From positions 1 to 51,118 of the IMG/VR virus record IMGVR_UViG_3300049491_001078: 51,118 bases of DNA. One strand, written 5' to 3'. Shown here piece after piece: positions 39,938-48,736 of this stretch; position 1 is the stretch's first letter, and each line of letters opens with the position of its first letter. The DNA comes from a virus. The notes beneath the pieces were generated by a model. It had not been told where the DNA came from. It searched no databases and saw only the letters and a program-made list of their open reading frames with translations. The translations under genes were made by a program, and so were the position numbers.

Positions 39938-40294
39938 ATGAAAAAGCTATTATTTGCTATGCTGTTATTTATTGGATGCAACCAAAAAAACTGGTATCCA
40001 GAAACTGATAATGAAACTTCAATGATTGTTTATACAATGGCCACTCATATTCCACTGGAGGACTTTTATAGAAAGCTAACAGGATATGACAGTCTACAAT
40101 TAATCATCCGCAATGGGGGAAAACTTGGTGCTAACTTTTGTTTTCCCAATCAATGGGAATTCGAAAAGTGGCGAAAGGACACGGTTTATATACACGATAC
40201 AGTAGTCAAAATTGTTTATATAAATCAACCCAACATAAAATCAGTGAATCAAACCGGCGGACAAACGGCAGAGACAATAATAAATAACGAATAG
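39938..40294 (+). CDS. Putative small lipoprotein
   Basis: Starting at ATG 39938, the product has an N-terminal MKKLLFAMLLFIGC, a lipobox with Cys 14, and a roughly 105-residue exported part. It is preceded by the stop of the upstream gene by one base. A phage lipoprotein in the early region can block superinfection; here this is only a possibility. Confidence 0.6.
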   Translation: MKKLLFAMLLFIGCNQKNWYPETDNETSMIVYTMATHIPLEDFYRKLTGYDSLQLIIRNGGKLGANFCFPNQWEFEKWRKDTVYIHDTVVKIVYINQPNIKSVNQTGGQTAETIINNE

Positions 40295-40320
40295 CAGCAT
40301 ATTGTAAACATTATTTTAAA

Positions 40321-40581
40321 ATGACCACCATTTATTTTATTAAGTACACGGACATAAGAGGCTACGGAAATATACCAGGTGATGTTGTAGAGTTCTTTTA
40401 TTCACAGCAAGACGCCTTTCAAAGAAAGATTGAAATTTTTAAATTAATGGAAGAGGACGGCGATGTTAACTGGTATGGACCGCAAGTTGTTCATGAAATG
40501 AAAATTCTGGTAGGAAGGGTAAAGCAAAAGACGATACACCATTTGATTGACGAACTTAATAAAATCAACAAAATACTATAA
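40321..40581 (+). CDS. Hypothetical protein
   Basis: An 86-residue protein (MTTIYFIKYTDIRGYGN...) with alpha/beta character. It overlaps the ASCH-domain gene by one base (TAATG). No family recognised. Confidence 0.5.
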   Translation: MTTIYFIKYTDIRGYGNIPGDVVEFFYSQQDAFQRKIEIFKLMEEDGDVNWYGPQVVHEMKILVGRVKQKTIHHLIDELNKINKIL

Positions 40582-41081
40582 TGAAAGCACTTACCTTATC
40601 ACAGCCCTGGGCATCTGCAATATTTAAAAAAGCAAAACTCATTGAAACCCGGGGCTGGAAATTATCGAAGAATACTTTGAAGCAGGTTCAGGCTGAAGGG
40701 CTTTTGATTCATGCAGGCAAATCAAAAACGTATGGAATAGGTACGGACAAAATTGTCTGTAGAAATATATCGATGCAGGAACCTTTTTATTCTGTTATCG
40801 GTGGCATGCGTGGATATGACGAATTACCTTTCGGTGCCATCATCGGTAAAGTAGATCTGATTGATATCCTGCCAACCGAACAAATTATTAAGCATCCGGT
40901 GTTAACAATCGGAGGCCACACCTGGTATATCAATGATAGCGAAGAGTATTGGGGTGACTACTCTCCTGGAAGATATGGCTGGTTACTGGCCAATCCAGTT
41001 TTATTCCCGTTACCAATACCATATTCAGGTAGCCAGAGTATTTGGGATTATAAATTTGAAAATATCCCTCCCACTATTTGA
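40581..41081 (+). CDS. ASCH-domain protein
   Basis: The 166-residue product opens MKALTLSQPWASAIFKKAK with IETRGW next, the typical start of ASCH-domain proteins, and continues with FGAIIGKVDLIDI and a C-terminal YGWLLANPVLFPLPIP. ASCH folds bind RNA or act as nucleoside/nucleic-acid-modifying proteins. It sits upstream of the ParB/methyltransferase gene. Confidence 0.8.
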   Translation: MKALTLSQPWASAIFKKAKLIETRGWKLSKNTLKQVQAEGLLIHAGKSKTYGIGTDKIVCRNISMQEPFYSVIGGMRGYDELPFGAIIGKVDLIDILPTEQIIKHPVLTIGGHTWYINDSEEYWGDYSPGRYGWLLANPVLFPLPIPYSGSQSIWDYKFENIPPTI

Positions 41082-41096
41082 CACATCCTCCCATTT

Positions 41097-41134
41097 TGTT
41101 ATTTATTTTAAATAATTTTATTTATTTTAAATAA
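41097..41134. repeat. AT-rich regulatory repeat, site B (two units, inverted strand)
   Basis: Two head-to-tail copies of the 19-bp unit on the minus strand (41097-41115, one mismatch; 41116-41134, exact: TTTTATTTATTTTAAATAA). They occupy the 79-base gap before the ParB/methyltransferase gene. Confidence 0.8.
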
Positions 41135-41160
41135 CTTTATGTCATAATAAGTCGTTTTTT

Positions 41161-42684
41161 ATTACAGCAGCAATTGAATCAAGGATTATAAAGACCCAAA
41201 ATATTGAGTGGAAAAACCTGCTGTTTATACAGGAGGAGAATTTTAAGGAATGGATAAATAACGGCGATGAAAAGCTTCAGCAATCTTTATTGAAGTACCA
41301 GTTTGTAGACCCTTTCAAAGTGTGGGAGCATGATGGTAAAATTTATTGTCTGGATGGGAAGCATAGATTTTTAGACCTGGTTCAGATACAAAAAAATGGT
41401 ATGCAGGTACCAGAATTATTACCAGCAACATTTATTAACTGCACCGACATTAAAGAGGCAGCCGAGTTAGTACTCGTATTTTCTTCCGCTTATGCTGCAA
41501 TAACAAAGGATGGTCTATCACTATTTATAAAAAAGTTTGAACTGGATTTTCCACAACTGCAGGAACTACTCTCTATCCCTAATTTAGATATCACAGGATT
41601 TAATACAAATGAACCCCACGGATTAAAAGATACTGATTTCATTATCAAAAATCTCCAGCAACGATTTATTATTCCGCCGTTTTCTATTTTCGATTCAAGG
41701 CAGGGATATTGGCAGGATAGAAAAAAGCAGTGGCATAGCCTGGGTTTTAACAGCCAGGAAACCCGGGAAGATATTGAACTGGTGGCGAAGAGCGGACAGG
41801 CTCCGGCAATTTATGAACTTCGAAATAAAATGAGGGAGCGGCTTGGAAGAGAACCATTATGGGATGAAATAATAGCTGAAGCCAAGAACAAAGGCATGCA
41901 TATTTATGAAGGTGCCAGCGTATTTGATCCAGTGCTGGCAGAGATTTGTTATAAGTGGTTTTGTCCTGAAGGAGGTATGATATTGGACCCGTTTGCGGGA
42001 GGAAGTGTTCGGGGTATTGTTGCAGGCATACTTGGTTTCGATTATTTGGGTATTGATTTGAGACCGGAGCAGGTAAGGGCAAATATTGACCAATGGGAAA
42101 ATTTAAGAAATCCGGACAGTGATATTGATATTAACTGGATTGCTGGGGATAGTAATGAAATGCTCGAGAATTTTCCTGCAGGTGAAAATGTGATTGATTT
42201 TATTTTTTCCTGCCCTCCATACTTTGACCTTGAGCAATACAGTGAAGATCCTGCCGACCTCAGTAACATGACTTATGAAAAGTTTCTCGATGTCTACCGG
42301 AGTATCATATTTAAATCACTCACTAAACTAAAAACAAATCGGTTTGCTTGTTTCGTAGTAGGAGACATTAGGGATGAAAAAGGGTTTTACCGGGATTTTG
42401 TAAGTGAGACAATAGATGCGTTTACACATCAGAGTTTATGTGATGGCAATCCAATACGTTTATACAACGAAATAATTTTGATAAATGTGGCAGGATCATT
42501 ACCAGTAAGAGTAGGCCGTCAATTTGAAACAGGAAGAAAAGTAGGTAAGATGCACCAGAATGTATTGGTGTTTTACAAAGGTGATCCTAAAAAGATTAAA
42601 GAAAATTTTCCAGAAATAAAGGTGGTGGAATACTTGCAGGAGTTGAATTATCAACCCAATATTGCCTTGTCAGTGATTGATTAG
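41161..42684 (+). CDS. ParB-like/DNA methyltransferase fusion
   Basis: N-terminal ParB/Srx-like domain (DPFKVWEHDGKIYCLDGKHRF) and C-terminal amino-methyltransferase: motif I LDPFAGGSVRGIVA, FDYLGIDLRPEQ and motif IV SCPPYFDLEQ. It probably methylates adenine or N4-cytosine in phage DNA. No ATG, GTG or TTG exists where homology begins: a TTG at 41290 would give 464 residues but cut off the first strand of the ParB-like domain (RIIKTQNIEWKNLL). An ATT at 41161 is in frame and would give about 507 residues; the given start is tentative. Stop codons lie in frame near 41127. Confidence 0.75.
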   Translation: MTAAIESRIIKTQNIEWKNLLFIQEENFKEWINNGDEKLQQSLLKYQFVDPFKVWEHDGKIYCLDGKHRFLDLVQIQKNGMQVPELLPATFINCTDIKEAAELVLVFSSAYAAITKDGLSLFIKKFELDFPQLQELLSIPNLDITGFNTNEPHGLKDTDFIIKNLQQRFIIPPFSIFDSRQGYWQDRKKQWHSLGFNSQETREDIELVAKSGQAPAIYELRNKMRERLGREPLWDEIIAEAKNKGMHIYEGASVFDPVLAEICYKWFCPEGGMILDPFAGGSVRGIVAGILGFDYLGIDLRPEQVRANIDQWENLRNPDSDIDINWIAGDSNEMLENFPAGENVIDFIFSCPPYFDLEQYSEDPADLSNMTYEKFLDVYRSIIFKSLTKLKTNRFACFVVGDIRDEKGFYRDFVSETIDAFTHQSLCDGNPIRLYNEIILINVAGSLPVRVGRQFETGRKVGKMHQNVLVFYKGDPKKIKENFPEIKVVEYLQELNYQPNIALSVID

Positions 42685-42774
42685 CTGGCGAGGCTTTAGG
42701 CTGTATTTTCTGCCAATACAATGGCTCTTTTGAGATCGGTTTTGGCCTTGATTAAAACCACTGAAAAGATTTAC

Positions 42775-42800
42775 ACGGTGCAATTTAACGATTGCACCGT
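42775..42800. promoter_or_regulatory. Perfect 10-bp inverted repeat before packaging genes
   Basis: ACGGTGCAAT (42775-42784) and ATTGCACCGT (42791-42800) form a perfect 10-bp stem with a 6-base loop in the gap between the methyltransferase gene and the packaging genes. It lacks a T-tract. It may be an operator, or part of a packaging (pac/cos) region, as such sites lie near the small terminase gene. Confidence 0.6.
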
Positions 42801-42848
42801 ACCGGTTCATCGCTGGTTTCATAAATTAGATGTCTAAAAGCCCTTTTT

Positions 42849-43106
42849 ATGACATCGTCCAGCAAACTAAAAGACATTGAAAAGCTATTGATTATGAAGC
42901 AAACAGTAAAACCTATTATCGATTTGATTGAGCAACGATTAAAGACCCGTCGCACAATGCTTGATACTTTAGTGATACAGCCAGTGGATAATGTACCGGA
43001 ATCCATCAAGAAAATGCGGGAGGAGGAGTCCAGCAAAATAAGAGCAGTGATCCAGGAGCAGGAGGATCTGCTGGCCACCATAAAAGTTTTATACCCCAAT
43101 GGATAA
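42849..43106 (+). CDS. Hypothetical coiled-coil protein before small terminase
   Basis: An 85-residue helical, charged protein (MTSSSKLKDIEKLL...), overlapping the small-terminase gene by 8 bases. It may be a packaging accessory; no family recognised. Confidence 0.5.
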   Translation: MTSSSKLKDIEKLLIMKQTVKPIIDLIEQRLKTRRTMLDTLVIQPVDNVPESIKKMREEESSKIRAVIQEQEDLLATIKVLYPNG

Positions 43107-43542
43107 TCCCAAGAAAAAGAGAGTTGACAAAACTGAATATCTCAAAAGAATTTTTGCGATACAGGGGTGGATTGTAGAAGGTGTGCAATCTGCACTAATT
43201 ATTAGACAGATACTTTCAAGTGAATGGTGTAACAGTCAGCGCCATGCAGAACGCATGTTAAAAAATGCCCGTGATCTATGGACAGAAATTCCAGAAGCAG
43301 AAATGGAACAAAAAAGACGGCTCCGAATTTCGAAACTGGAACAATATCAACGATCCTTAAAAGATTTATATAAAGGAACACCTGCAGGCATTTCCGCTTT
43401 AACTGCTGTTGAGAAACTTATTATTGAACTTGAAGGAATAAAGCCTGCACAAAAAGTTACGCACAGCGGTGAAATAGGAATCCGAAAACTAATGAATATA
43501 GACCCACTCTCCAATGATCCAGCAGACGACAGCATTGCGTAA
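43099..43542 (+). CDS. terS: Terminase small subunit
   Basis: The 147-residue protein is helical and directly precedes the large terminase, overlapping it by 29 bases. The N-terminal region (TEYLKRIFAIQGWIVEG...LIIRQILSSEWCNSQRHAERM) resembles the DNA-binding helices of small terminases, with a coiled stretch at 70-115. It recognises the packaging site. Identification rests on position and helical pattern. Confidence 0.75.
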   Translation: MDNPKKKRVDKTEYLKRIFAIQGWIVEGVQSALIIRQILSSEWCNSQRHAERMLKNARDLWTEIPEAEMEQKRRLRISKLEQYQRSLKDLYKGTPAGISALTAVEKLIIELEGIKPAQKVTHSGEIGIRKLMNIDPLSNDPADDSIA

Positions 43543-44788
43543 AATTGCCGGGCTCAAAAAAAGAATCAAGGGAATCCAGGGCGGGCAGGGTGCAGGTAAA
43601 ACCTATGCCATCATAATGCTGCTTGTCAATCACGCTTACTCCAAACCAAATAAAGAGATATTCGTTGCATCAGAGGAGCTTTCAAAAATGCGGATCACCG
43701 TTATTAAAGACTTTGTAAATATTATGAAGGCATTTGGAATATTTACAAAAGCAAGTTGGGTTGATGGTACTCTATACAGGTTTGAAAATGGAAGCTTTAT
43801 TAAGTTTATAGGTCTTGATAAGGAAGATATCGGTAAGGGTTTGCGATGCGATGTTATATTTATTAATGAAGCAAATAAAATAAAGTTTGAGACTTACAGA
43901 GAACTTACCAGCAGGGCCAAGCAGATCATTATAGATTTTAATCCTAATAAAAAATTCTGGTTTCATACCGAGGTAAAAACCCGTACCGATTGTGATTTCC
44001 TGAAACTTACCTACCTGGATAATGAATACCTGAGTGAAGAAGAGAAGCATGAAATTCTAAGATATAAACAACTGGGTTATGCGCCAGATGATGCAGATGG
44101 ATTTGCGGTTGATAAAAACGGTGAACTGATCATTGTAAATAATTATTGGGCCAATATGTGGCGGGTTTATGGCCTGGGAGAAATTGGGCAGGTAGAAGGA
44201 AGAATTTATACGTGGAGACCAATTCCCTACAGTGAGTATCTTAAAATCAATAAGAAGGTGTACAATGGTTGTGACTGGGGTAAAGTTGATCCTTTTGCGG
44301 TTGTAGAATGCAAATACAGCGACGGTAATCTCTATGTGCATGAATTAAACTATGCCAGTGAAAATGAATGGGAGCGGAAAATGAGCAGCGCCCAGCTGCA
44401 CCAGATAAAAGCAGGCGATGACGGCGATAATGAAGGATTGATAGCATGGTTGTTTAAACATATGAGCGTTGATAAATCCACAGTGATATCATGTGATAAT
44501 AACCGGCCCAATAAAATACTTTCACTTAGAAATTCGGGCTGGGAATATGCGGTTGCTGTTGGGAACAAAAGTAAATTGCTGGACAGGATAGGTATTTTAT
44601 CAGGTATGAATATTTATTATACAGATTGCTCTAAGAATATTGAAGCGGAACAGGAAAACTATTGTTATTCAAAAGATAAAAATGGGGTAATTCAGGAGGA
44701 GCCCATAGACCAGGATAATCATACAATTGATGCCATCGCCTATTGCTGTCAATACATGTTTAATGAAGGCATTATCCGTAATATTTAA
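43514..44788 (+). CDS. terL: Terminase large subunit
   Basis: The 424-residue packaging motor has Walker A GGQGAGKT at residues 23-30, a Walker B-type strand ending FINEANK (near 115-121) and coupling motif IIIDFNPNKKFWFH. The C-terminal nuclease has the acidic sites GCDWGKVDPFA, ISCDNNRPNK and DNHTIDAIAY. The pattern (Asp...Asp...Asp in an RNase H-like fold) is that of phage terminases. It translocates DNA into the prohead and cuts it. Confidence 0.95.
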   Translation: MIQQTTALRKIAGLKKRIKGIQGGQGAGKTYAIIMLLVNHAYSKPNKEIFVASEELSKMRITVIKDFVNIMKAFGIFTKASWVDGTLYRFENGSFIKFIGLDKEDIGKGLRCDVIFINEANKIKFETYRELTSRAKQIIIDFNPNKKFWFHTEVKTRTDCDFLKLTYLDNEYLSEEEKHEILRYKQLGYAPDDADGFAVDKNGELIIVNNYWANMWRVYGLGEIGQVEGRIYTWRPIPYSEYLKINKKVYNGCDWGKVDPFAVVECKYSDGNLYVHELNYASENEWERKMSSAQLHQIKAGDDGDNEGLIAWLFKHMSVDKSTVISCDNNRPNKILSLRNSGWEYAVAVGNKSKLLDRIGILSGMNIYYTDCSKNIEAEQENYCYSKDKNGVIQEEPIDQDNHTIDAIAYCCQYMFNEGIIRNI

Positions 44789-44798
44789 CTTCGATCTA

Positions 44799-44838
44799 AT
44801 TTATTTATTTTAAATAAAATTATTTAGAATAAATAAAA
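44799..44838. repeat. AT-rich regulatory repeat, site C (inverted pair)
   Basis: The 19-bp unit occurs here in divergent arrangement: a minus-strand copy at 44799-44817 and a plus-strand copy at 44820-44838, each with one mismatch. They fill the 62-base gap between the large-terminase and portal genes. Confidence 0.8.
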
Positions 44839-44850
44839 TATTTTATTATT

Positions 44851-46176
44851 GTGCAGAATTTACCCGATAAACACGGGTCATTCCGAAAAATCTTGAACAA
44901 GTACACTGTAAAATCTGTTTTATCAGGGCTGTTCAGCAGCATATATAAACCTCGCCGTGATGACGACGGTTTTATTCCCCTCACCAGTATTGTTGGTATT
45001 GCTCCCCGGTTTAATGAATATGGCAAGAATGTAGAAAAGCTACAGGCTATTCTTTCCAATCCTGCCCTGTTGAAAGTCTTCTGTCTTCAATGTGATATGT
45101 TCTCACTTGGAAAGATTTGTGTAGAGCAAGATGAAATAGAAGTACCCGATGATCCCATTGCTGAGCTTTTAAACAATCCTAATCCGTTGCAATCCCGCTC
45201 CCAGTTTTTATGGGACTTTATGTTTTGGACCATGGTAGGTACTTCTTACTGTTACGTAGACAGTGCCATCGCCAATAACAAGGAAAATAAGATCTATTTT
45301 TTAGACCCTACAAAAATGGAATTCCCTGATGAACTGGTAAGGGCCCAGGATAAGTTTGTTTTCTCCAACAAGACTAAAGCGGATCTATTAAACATGAAAA
45401 TCAAATACAAGTTTTTAGATGGCAGCTCTACGCAAATGCCGCTCTCAAAAATCATCATCATTACTGACATGACCAATGGAACCGGTAACTGGTTCAAGGG
45501 TAGCAGCCGCATTGATGCATTGTATAAAGTGATCTCCAATACCGAAGCTGCTTTGGATGCCACCAACATCAACACCAGGTATTCAGGAAAATTTTTAGTA
45601 TCCGGCACTCAGGATCCAAAAGATGTATCAAAGGTGCCCCTGAGCACGGAGGATGCACAGGATATGGAAACAAAGATCAATGGAAGAAAGCAGGTGCATG
45701 CCTACAAATCGATGGTAGAAATAAAGCGTTTTGTGGAGGACCTGAGAAAAATGGAACTGGGTAAAAATTACCTGGAAAGTTATTTTTTAATAGGATCAAT
45801 GTATAACATTCCAAGAGATGTGCTGGAAGCAAATGTAAGCAGTACTTATGAAAACCAGGAGAAGGCAAGAGCCAGTCATGTAAGCTATACACTGCAGCCA
45901 AAGGGAAATGATTTGATGCAACAGCTGGCTGCCTATTTTAAATACGATGTGCTGAAGAAAAAGATTGAAATTAAATGGGACCACCTTCCATTTATGCAGG
46001 TGTTTGAAAAAGACAGGGCACTTACCAGGCAAGCTCAATCAGTAACGTTAACTAACCTATTAAAACTTGGAGTGAGTATAGAGGAAGCCAATAGTTTTTT
46101 AGGTACAAATTTTACAAATGCAAAGTATGAACAACCAAAGCAAAACAACACAACCCAACCAGGAGCAGCAGCCTAA
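44851..46176 (+). CDS. Portal protein
   Basis: The 441-residue protein starts with GTG. Residues about 40-160 show EKLQAILSNPALLKVF and a DDPIAELLNNPNPLQSRSQF pattern, followed by YSG...SGTQDPKDVSKVPLS and a long helical C-terminal third (ENQEKARASHVSYT). Length, the DP-LLNNPNP stretch and the position between terminase and protease match phage portals of the HK97 type, through which DNA enters the head. Confidence 0.85.
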   Translation: MQNLPDKHGSFRKILNKYTVKSVLSGLFSSIYKPRRDDDGFIPLTSIVGIAPRFNEYGKNVEKLQAILSNPALLKVFCLQCDMFSLGKICVEQDEIEVPDDPIAELLNNPNPLQSRSQFLWDFMFWTMVGTSYCYVDSAIANNKENKIYFLDPTKMEFPDELVRAQDKFVFSNKTKADLLNMKIKYKFLDGSSTQMPLSKIIIITDMTNGTGNWFKGSSRIDALYKVISNTEAALDATNINTRYSGKFLVSGTQDPKDVSKVPLSTEDAQDMETKINGRKQVHAYKSMVEIKRFVEDLRKMELGKNYLESYFLIGSMYNIPRDVLEANVSSTYENQEKARASHVSYTLQPKGNDLMQQLAAYFKYDVLKKKIEIKWDHLPFMQVFEKDRALTRQAQSVTLTNLLKLGVSIEEANSFLGTNFTNAKYEQPKQNNTTQPGAAA

Positions 46177-46258
46177 AAAGTTAACTCCGGAGGAAGCAAA
46201 AAAACTACTTGAAAAGAAGGAAGCATTAATTAAATCAGGTAAACCTATAAAAAAATGA
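46127..46258 (+). CDS. Small basic protein between portal and protease
   Basis: A 43-codon frame overlaps the end of the portal gene by 50 bases and the protease start by 4 (ATGA). The product (MNNQSKTTQPNQEQQPKK...) is Q/K-rich, with an amphipathic helix LTPEEAKKLLEKKEALIK. The chained overlaps support translation; the role is unknown. Confidence 0.5.
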   Translation: MNNQSKTTQPNQEQQPKKLTPEEAKKLLEKKEALIKSGKPIKK

Positions 46259-47100
46259 TACAGTGTAAGGCCATATTCGATGATAAAGTTTTCTCCACGA
46301 AAGAGGAATTTCAAAAGCATGTTCGTGAGAACGTTGATGAAATTATACGGGTGAAAAAGGCATCTGTTTATGAGTCGTTAGGCAAAGGTGCATTGCTTTC
46401 TGCTTTCATTGATTATGCCGGTAAAACAGCCGAACAGGTAAAGGTTGGTCCTCAGATGAAGGAAGGATATATCTACCCTGTTATAAACAGTTGTAATTAT
46501 TTCGACAGTCATTGGGATGTTCATTTTGACGGAATATGGAACAGGTCAGCCAAAGATCAAAACGGTAAGTTGTTTTATGTACTGGACCATGAAGTAAAAA
46601 CCGGAACCATCATCGCCTGGCCGGAAGATGTAAATGTGATGGTGAAAAATGTACCATGGAGTTTTATCAACATGCCCTATGAAGGAACAACAGATGCACT
46701 CATTTATGAGATTGATAAAAATAAAATTGTGAGTGCTGTAGCCAAGGAAATTGTTGACAACCGCAGGCCGGTACAGAATAGTGTGAGAATGCAGTATGTC
46801 ACGATCAAATTAGGAATGAATAGTTCCCGTAAAGATGACGTGGAATACAAAAAATATTATGATGATCATATTGACCTTATTGTAAATAAAGAGGAAGTGA
46901 TTGATGGAGGGGAAGTGTTTTTTGGAGTGGAGGAAGCAAAGATCGTAACAGAAGGCAGTATGGTGATCCGTGGTTCCAACAGGGCCACACCAGTAAGACA
47001 GAAACAACCGGTGACCGCAACCAGCACCACCGTTGATATACCAGGGGCCGCAACCAGCACCCCAAAAGAAACAATATTTATCAATCCAAATTTATTTTAA
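46255..47100 (+). CDS. Prohead protease candidate
   Basis: The 281-residue product is in the slot of the HK97-type prohead protease/scaffold between portal and capsid. Histidine-containing segments (FDSHWDVHFDGIWN, YVLDHEVKTG) and the following strand of small residues could form the His-Ser-containing protease core, and the C-terminal tail is T/A/P-rich and linker-like. No unequivocal catalytic triad was found. Confidence 0.65.
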   Translation: MIQCKAIFDDKVFSTKEEFQKHVRENVDEIIRVKKASVYESLGKGALLSAFIDYAGKTAEQVKVGPQMKEGYIYPVINSCNYFDSHWDVHFDGIWNRSAKDQNGKLFYVLDHEVKTGTIIAWPEDVNVMVKNVPWSFINMPYEGTTDALIYEIDKNKIVSAVAKEIVDNRRPVQNSVRMQYVTIKLGMNSSRKDDVEYKKYYDDHIDLIVNKEEVIDGGEVFFGVEEAKIVTEGSMVIRGSNRATPVRQKQPVTATSTTVDIPGAATSTPKETIFINPNLF

Positions 47101-47101
47101 A

Positions 47102-48361
47102 ATGTTCAAGTATAAAACAGAAGCGGAACTAACCGCAATGACACCGGAACAAAGGGACATCTATGGCGAACAAAAAAGAGAGTTCGAAGCCAAAGCAACC
47201 TTAAAAATGATCACTGATGCGATCAAAGAAAGATTTCCTGAAAAAACAGCAGAAGAAATAAAAACTGAAGCTGATGCCATCAAAGCAAAAGAAACAGCGG
47301 ATAAACTGTTGGCTGATGAAGTAAAGGAAATCAAAGAAACTGTAAACCAGTTGAAAGAAAATACCGGTACTTCCACCACAAAAGAAACGTTGTTATCTGT
47401 TGTGGAAAAAAACTTTGATAAGATCAAAGCATCTAAGGAAAAGGGTAAGGAGGCAACATTTACTGTTAAGGCCGATACCGTTAGGGCATCTGTTACTAAC
47501 AATGCCATGGGCCAGATTGATCCGGTTATAGGATCGCTTGCTCATCGTAAATTAACTATCTACGATATCTTCAGGAAGATACCTATTGGTAAGGACATGA
47601 ACGGTGTTTATCGTTATGCTGATTGGGATAAAGACACTACCGTACGAGCAGCTGCTGCTGTAGCAGAAGGTGCCAACTTTCCATCAAGTACTGCTAAATG
47701 GCAGATGTATTCTATTAACCTGGAAAAGATTGGTGACTCTGTTCCAATGAGCGAAGAACTGGTGTATGACTCTGCCATGTTTGCTGCGGAACTGGATAAT
47801 TTCCTGCGTGTGAACGTAGCCATTAAAAGGGATGATGACCTTACTACAAGTAATGGTACCAGCCCTAATATCTTTGGCATTTTAACAATTTTAAGTGCTT
47901 ATGTACCTGCTGCAGCCGGCATTGTGGATGCAAGTATTTATGACCTGATTGTTAAAGTGAGAGAAGCTATCACTAAGCCTTTCGGCAGCAAATTCAGCCC
48001 TAATGTTGCGCTGATGAACATCACCGATATCAACAGGATGAAGCTGAAAAAAGATGCCAATAACAATTACATCCTTCCTCCATTCTTCAATAAAGACGGC
48101 CAGATCGTTGATACCTGCACAGTGATAGAGTGTAACTCTCTTACTGCAAACAGCATGATCTTAGGTGACAGCCGTTGGGGAGCGATAATTGAAGAAGGTG
48201 ATATCACTGTTACAACAGGTTTTGCAACAGGAGATTTTGAAAGTGATATGCAAACCCTTAAAGCCCGTCAAAGATTAAACCTGTTGATCAAAAACAGTGA
48301 GAAACTGGGTTGGTTAAAGGTTACTGACATTGATGCTGCTTTAACAACACTGGCATCTTAA
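47102..48361 (+). CDS. Major capsid protein, HK97 fold
   Basis: The ATG at 47102 gives 419 residues; the frame is open upstream inside the protease gene. Residues about 1-120 are highly charged coiled coil with K/E repeats, the scaffold-like delta domain removed by the prohead protease. The rest is HK97-like: RKLTIYDIFRKIPIGKD, SVPMSEELVYDSAMF, FLRVNVAIKRDDDL and the spine and A-domain region with ILGDSRWGAIIEEGDITV. It forms the head shell. Confidence 0.9.
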   Translation: MFKYKTEAELTAMTPEQRDIYGEQKREFEAKATLKMITDAIKERFPEKTAEEIKTEADAIKAKETADKLLADEVKEIKETVNQLKENTGTSTTKETLLSVVEKNFDKIKASKEKGKEATFTVKADTVRASVTNNAMGQIDPVIGSLAHRKLTIYDIFRKIPIGKDMNGVYRYADWDKDTTVRAAAAVAEGANFPSSTAKWQMYSINLEKIGDSVPMSEELVYDSAMFAAELDNFLRVNVAIKRDDDLTTSNGTSPNIFGILTILSAYVPAAAGIVDASIYDLIVKVREAITKPFGSKFSPNVALMNITDINRMKLKKDANNNYILPPFFNKDGQIVDTCTVIECNSLTANSMILGDSRWGAIIEEGDITVTTGFATGDFESDMQTLKARQRLNLLIKNSEKLGWLKVTDIDAALTTLAS

Positions 48362-48374
48362 AAAACTTTTTATT

Positions 48375-48734
48375 ATGAGACAGATAACATTTCTACAGGA
48401 TTTCGCAGTACATGAAAAGGGTAAAACCATTTCTATTGATTCAATGACGGCAAGTAACCTGGTGGCAAGGGAAGTAGCGGTTTATGCCGTTAAAGAAGTT
48501 CCCCTTATTCCAATAACTGAACCAGTAGTTGAAGCAACAAAGGAATTAATCAATGAGCAAAAGGAAAGCGCAATTACTACAGAAGAGGTAGCAGGGCAAG
48601 AGAGTATAAATTCAGAGACCCCTGAAAGTATTGCTGATGAACAATTGCCAGTAATCATTGCTGAAACAACACCTGCAATTCCTGAAGAAGACGTCTCCAA
48701 GAAACAACATTTAAAAAAAGTAAAAAACAAGTAA
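48375..48734 (+). CDS. Hypothetical acidic protein downstream of capsid
   Basis: A 119-residue, E/T/I-rich protein with a structured first 50 residues and a low-complexity acidic stretch ending in a basic tail (KKQHLKKVKNK). The position after the capsid suggests a head accessory or decoration factor. No family recognised. Confidence 0.5.
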   Translation: MRQITFLQDFAVHEKGKTISIDSMTASNLVAREVAVYAVKEVPLIPITEPVVEATKELINEQKESAITTEEVAGQESINSETPESIADEQLPVIIAETTPAIPEEDVSKKQHLKKVKNK

Positions 48735-48736
48735 CA

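Noticed and set aside
41161-42684. Partition (ParABS) system
   Set aside because: The ParB-like domain is fused to a methyltransferase and there is no ParA or parS cluster; this fusion is common in phage modification genes.
10490-44838. CRISPR array from the AT-rich repeats
   Set aside because: Only two units per site, in different orientations, without spacers or cas genes.
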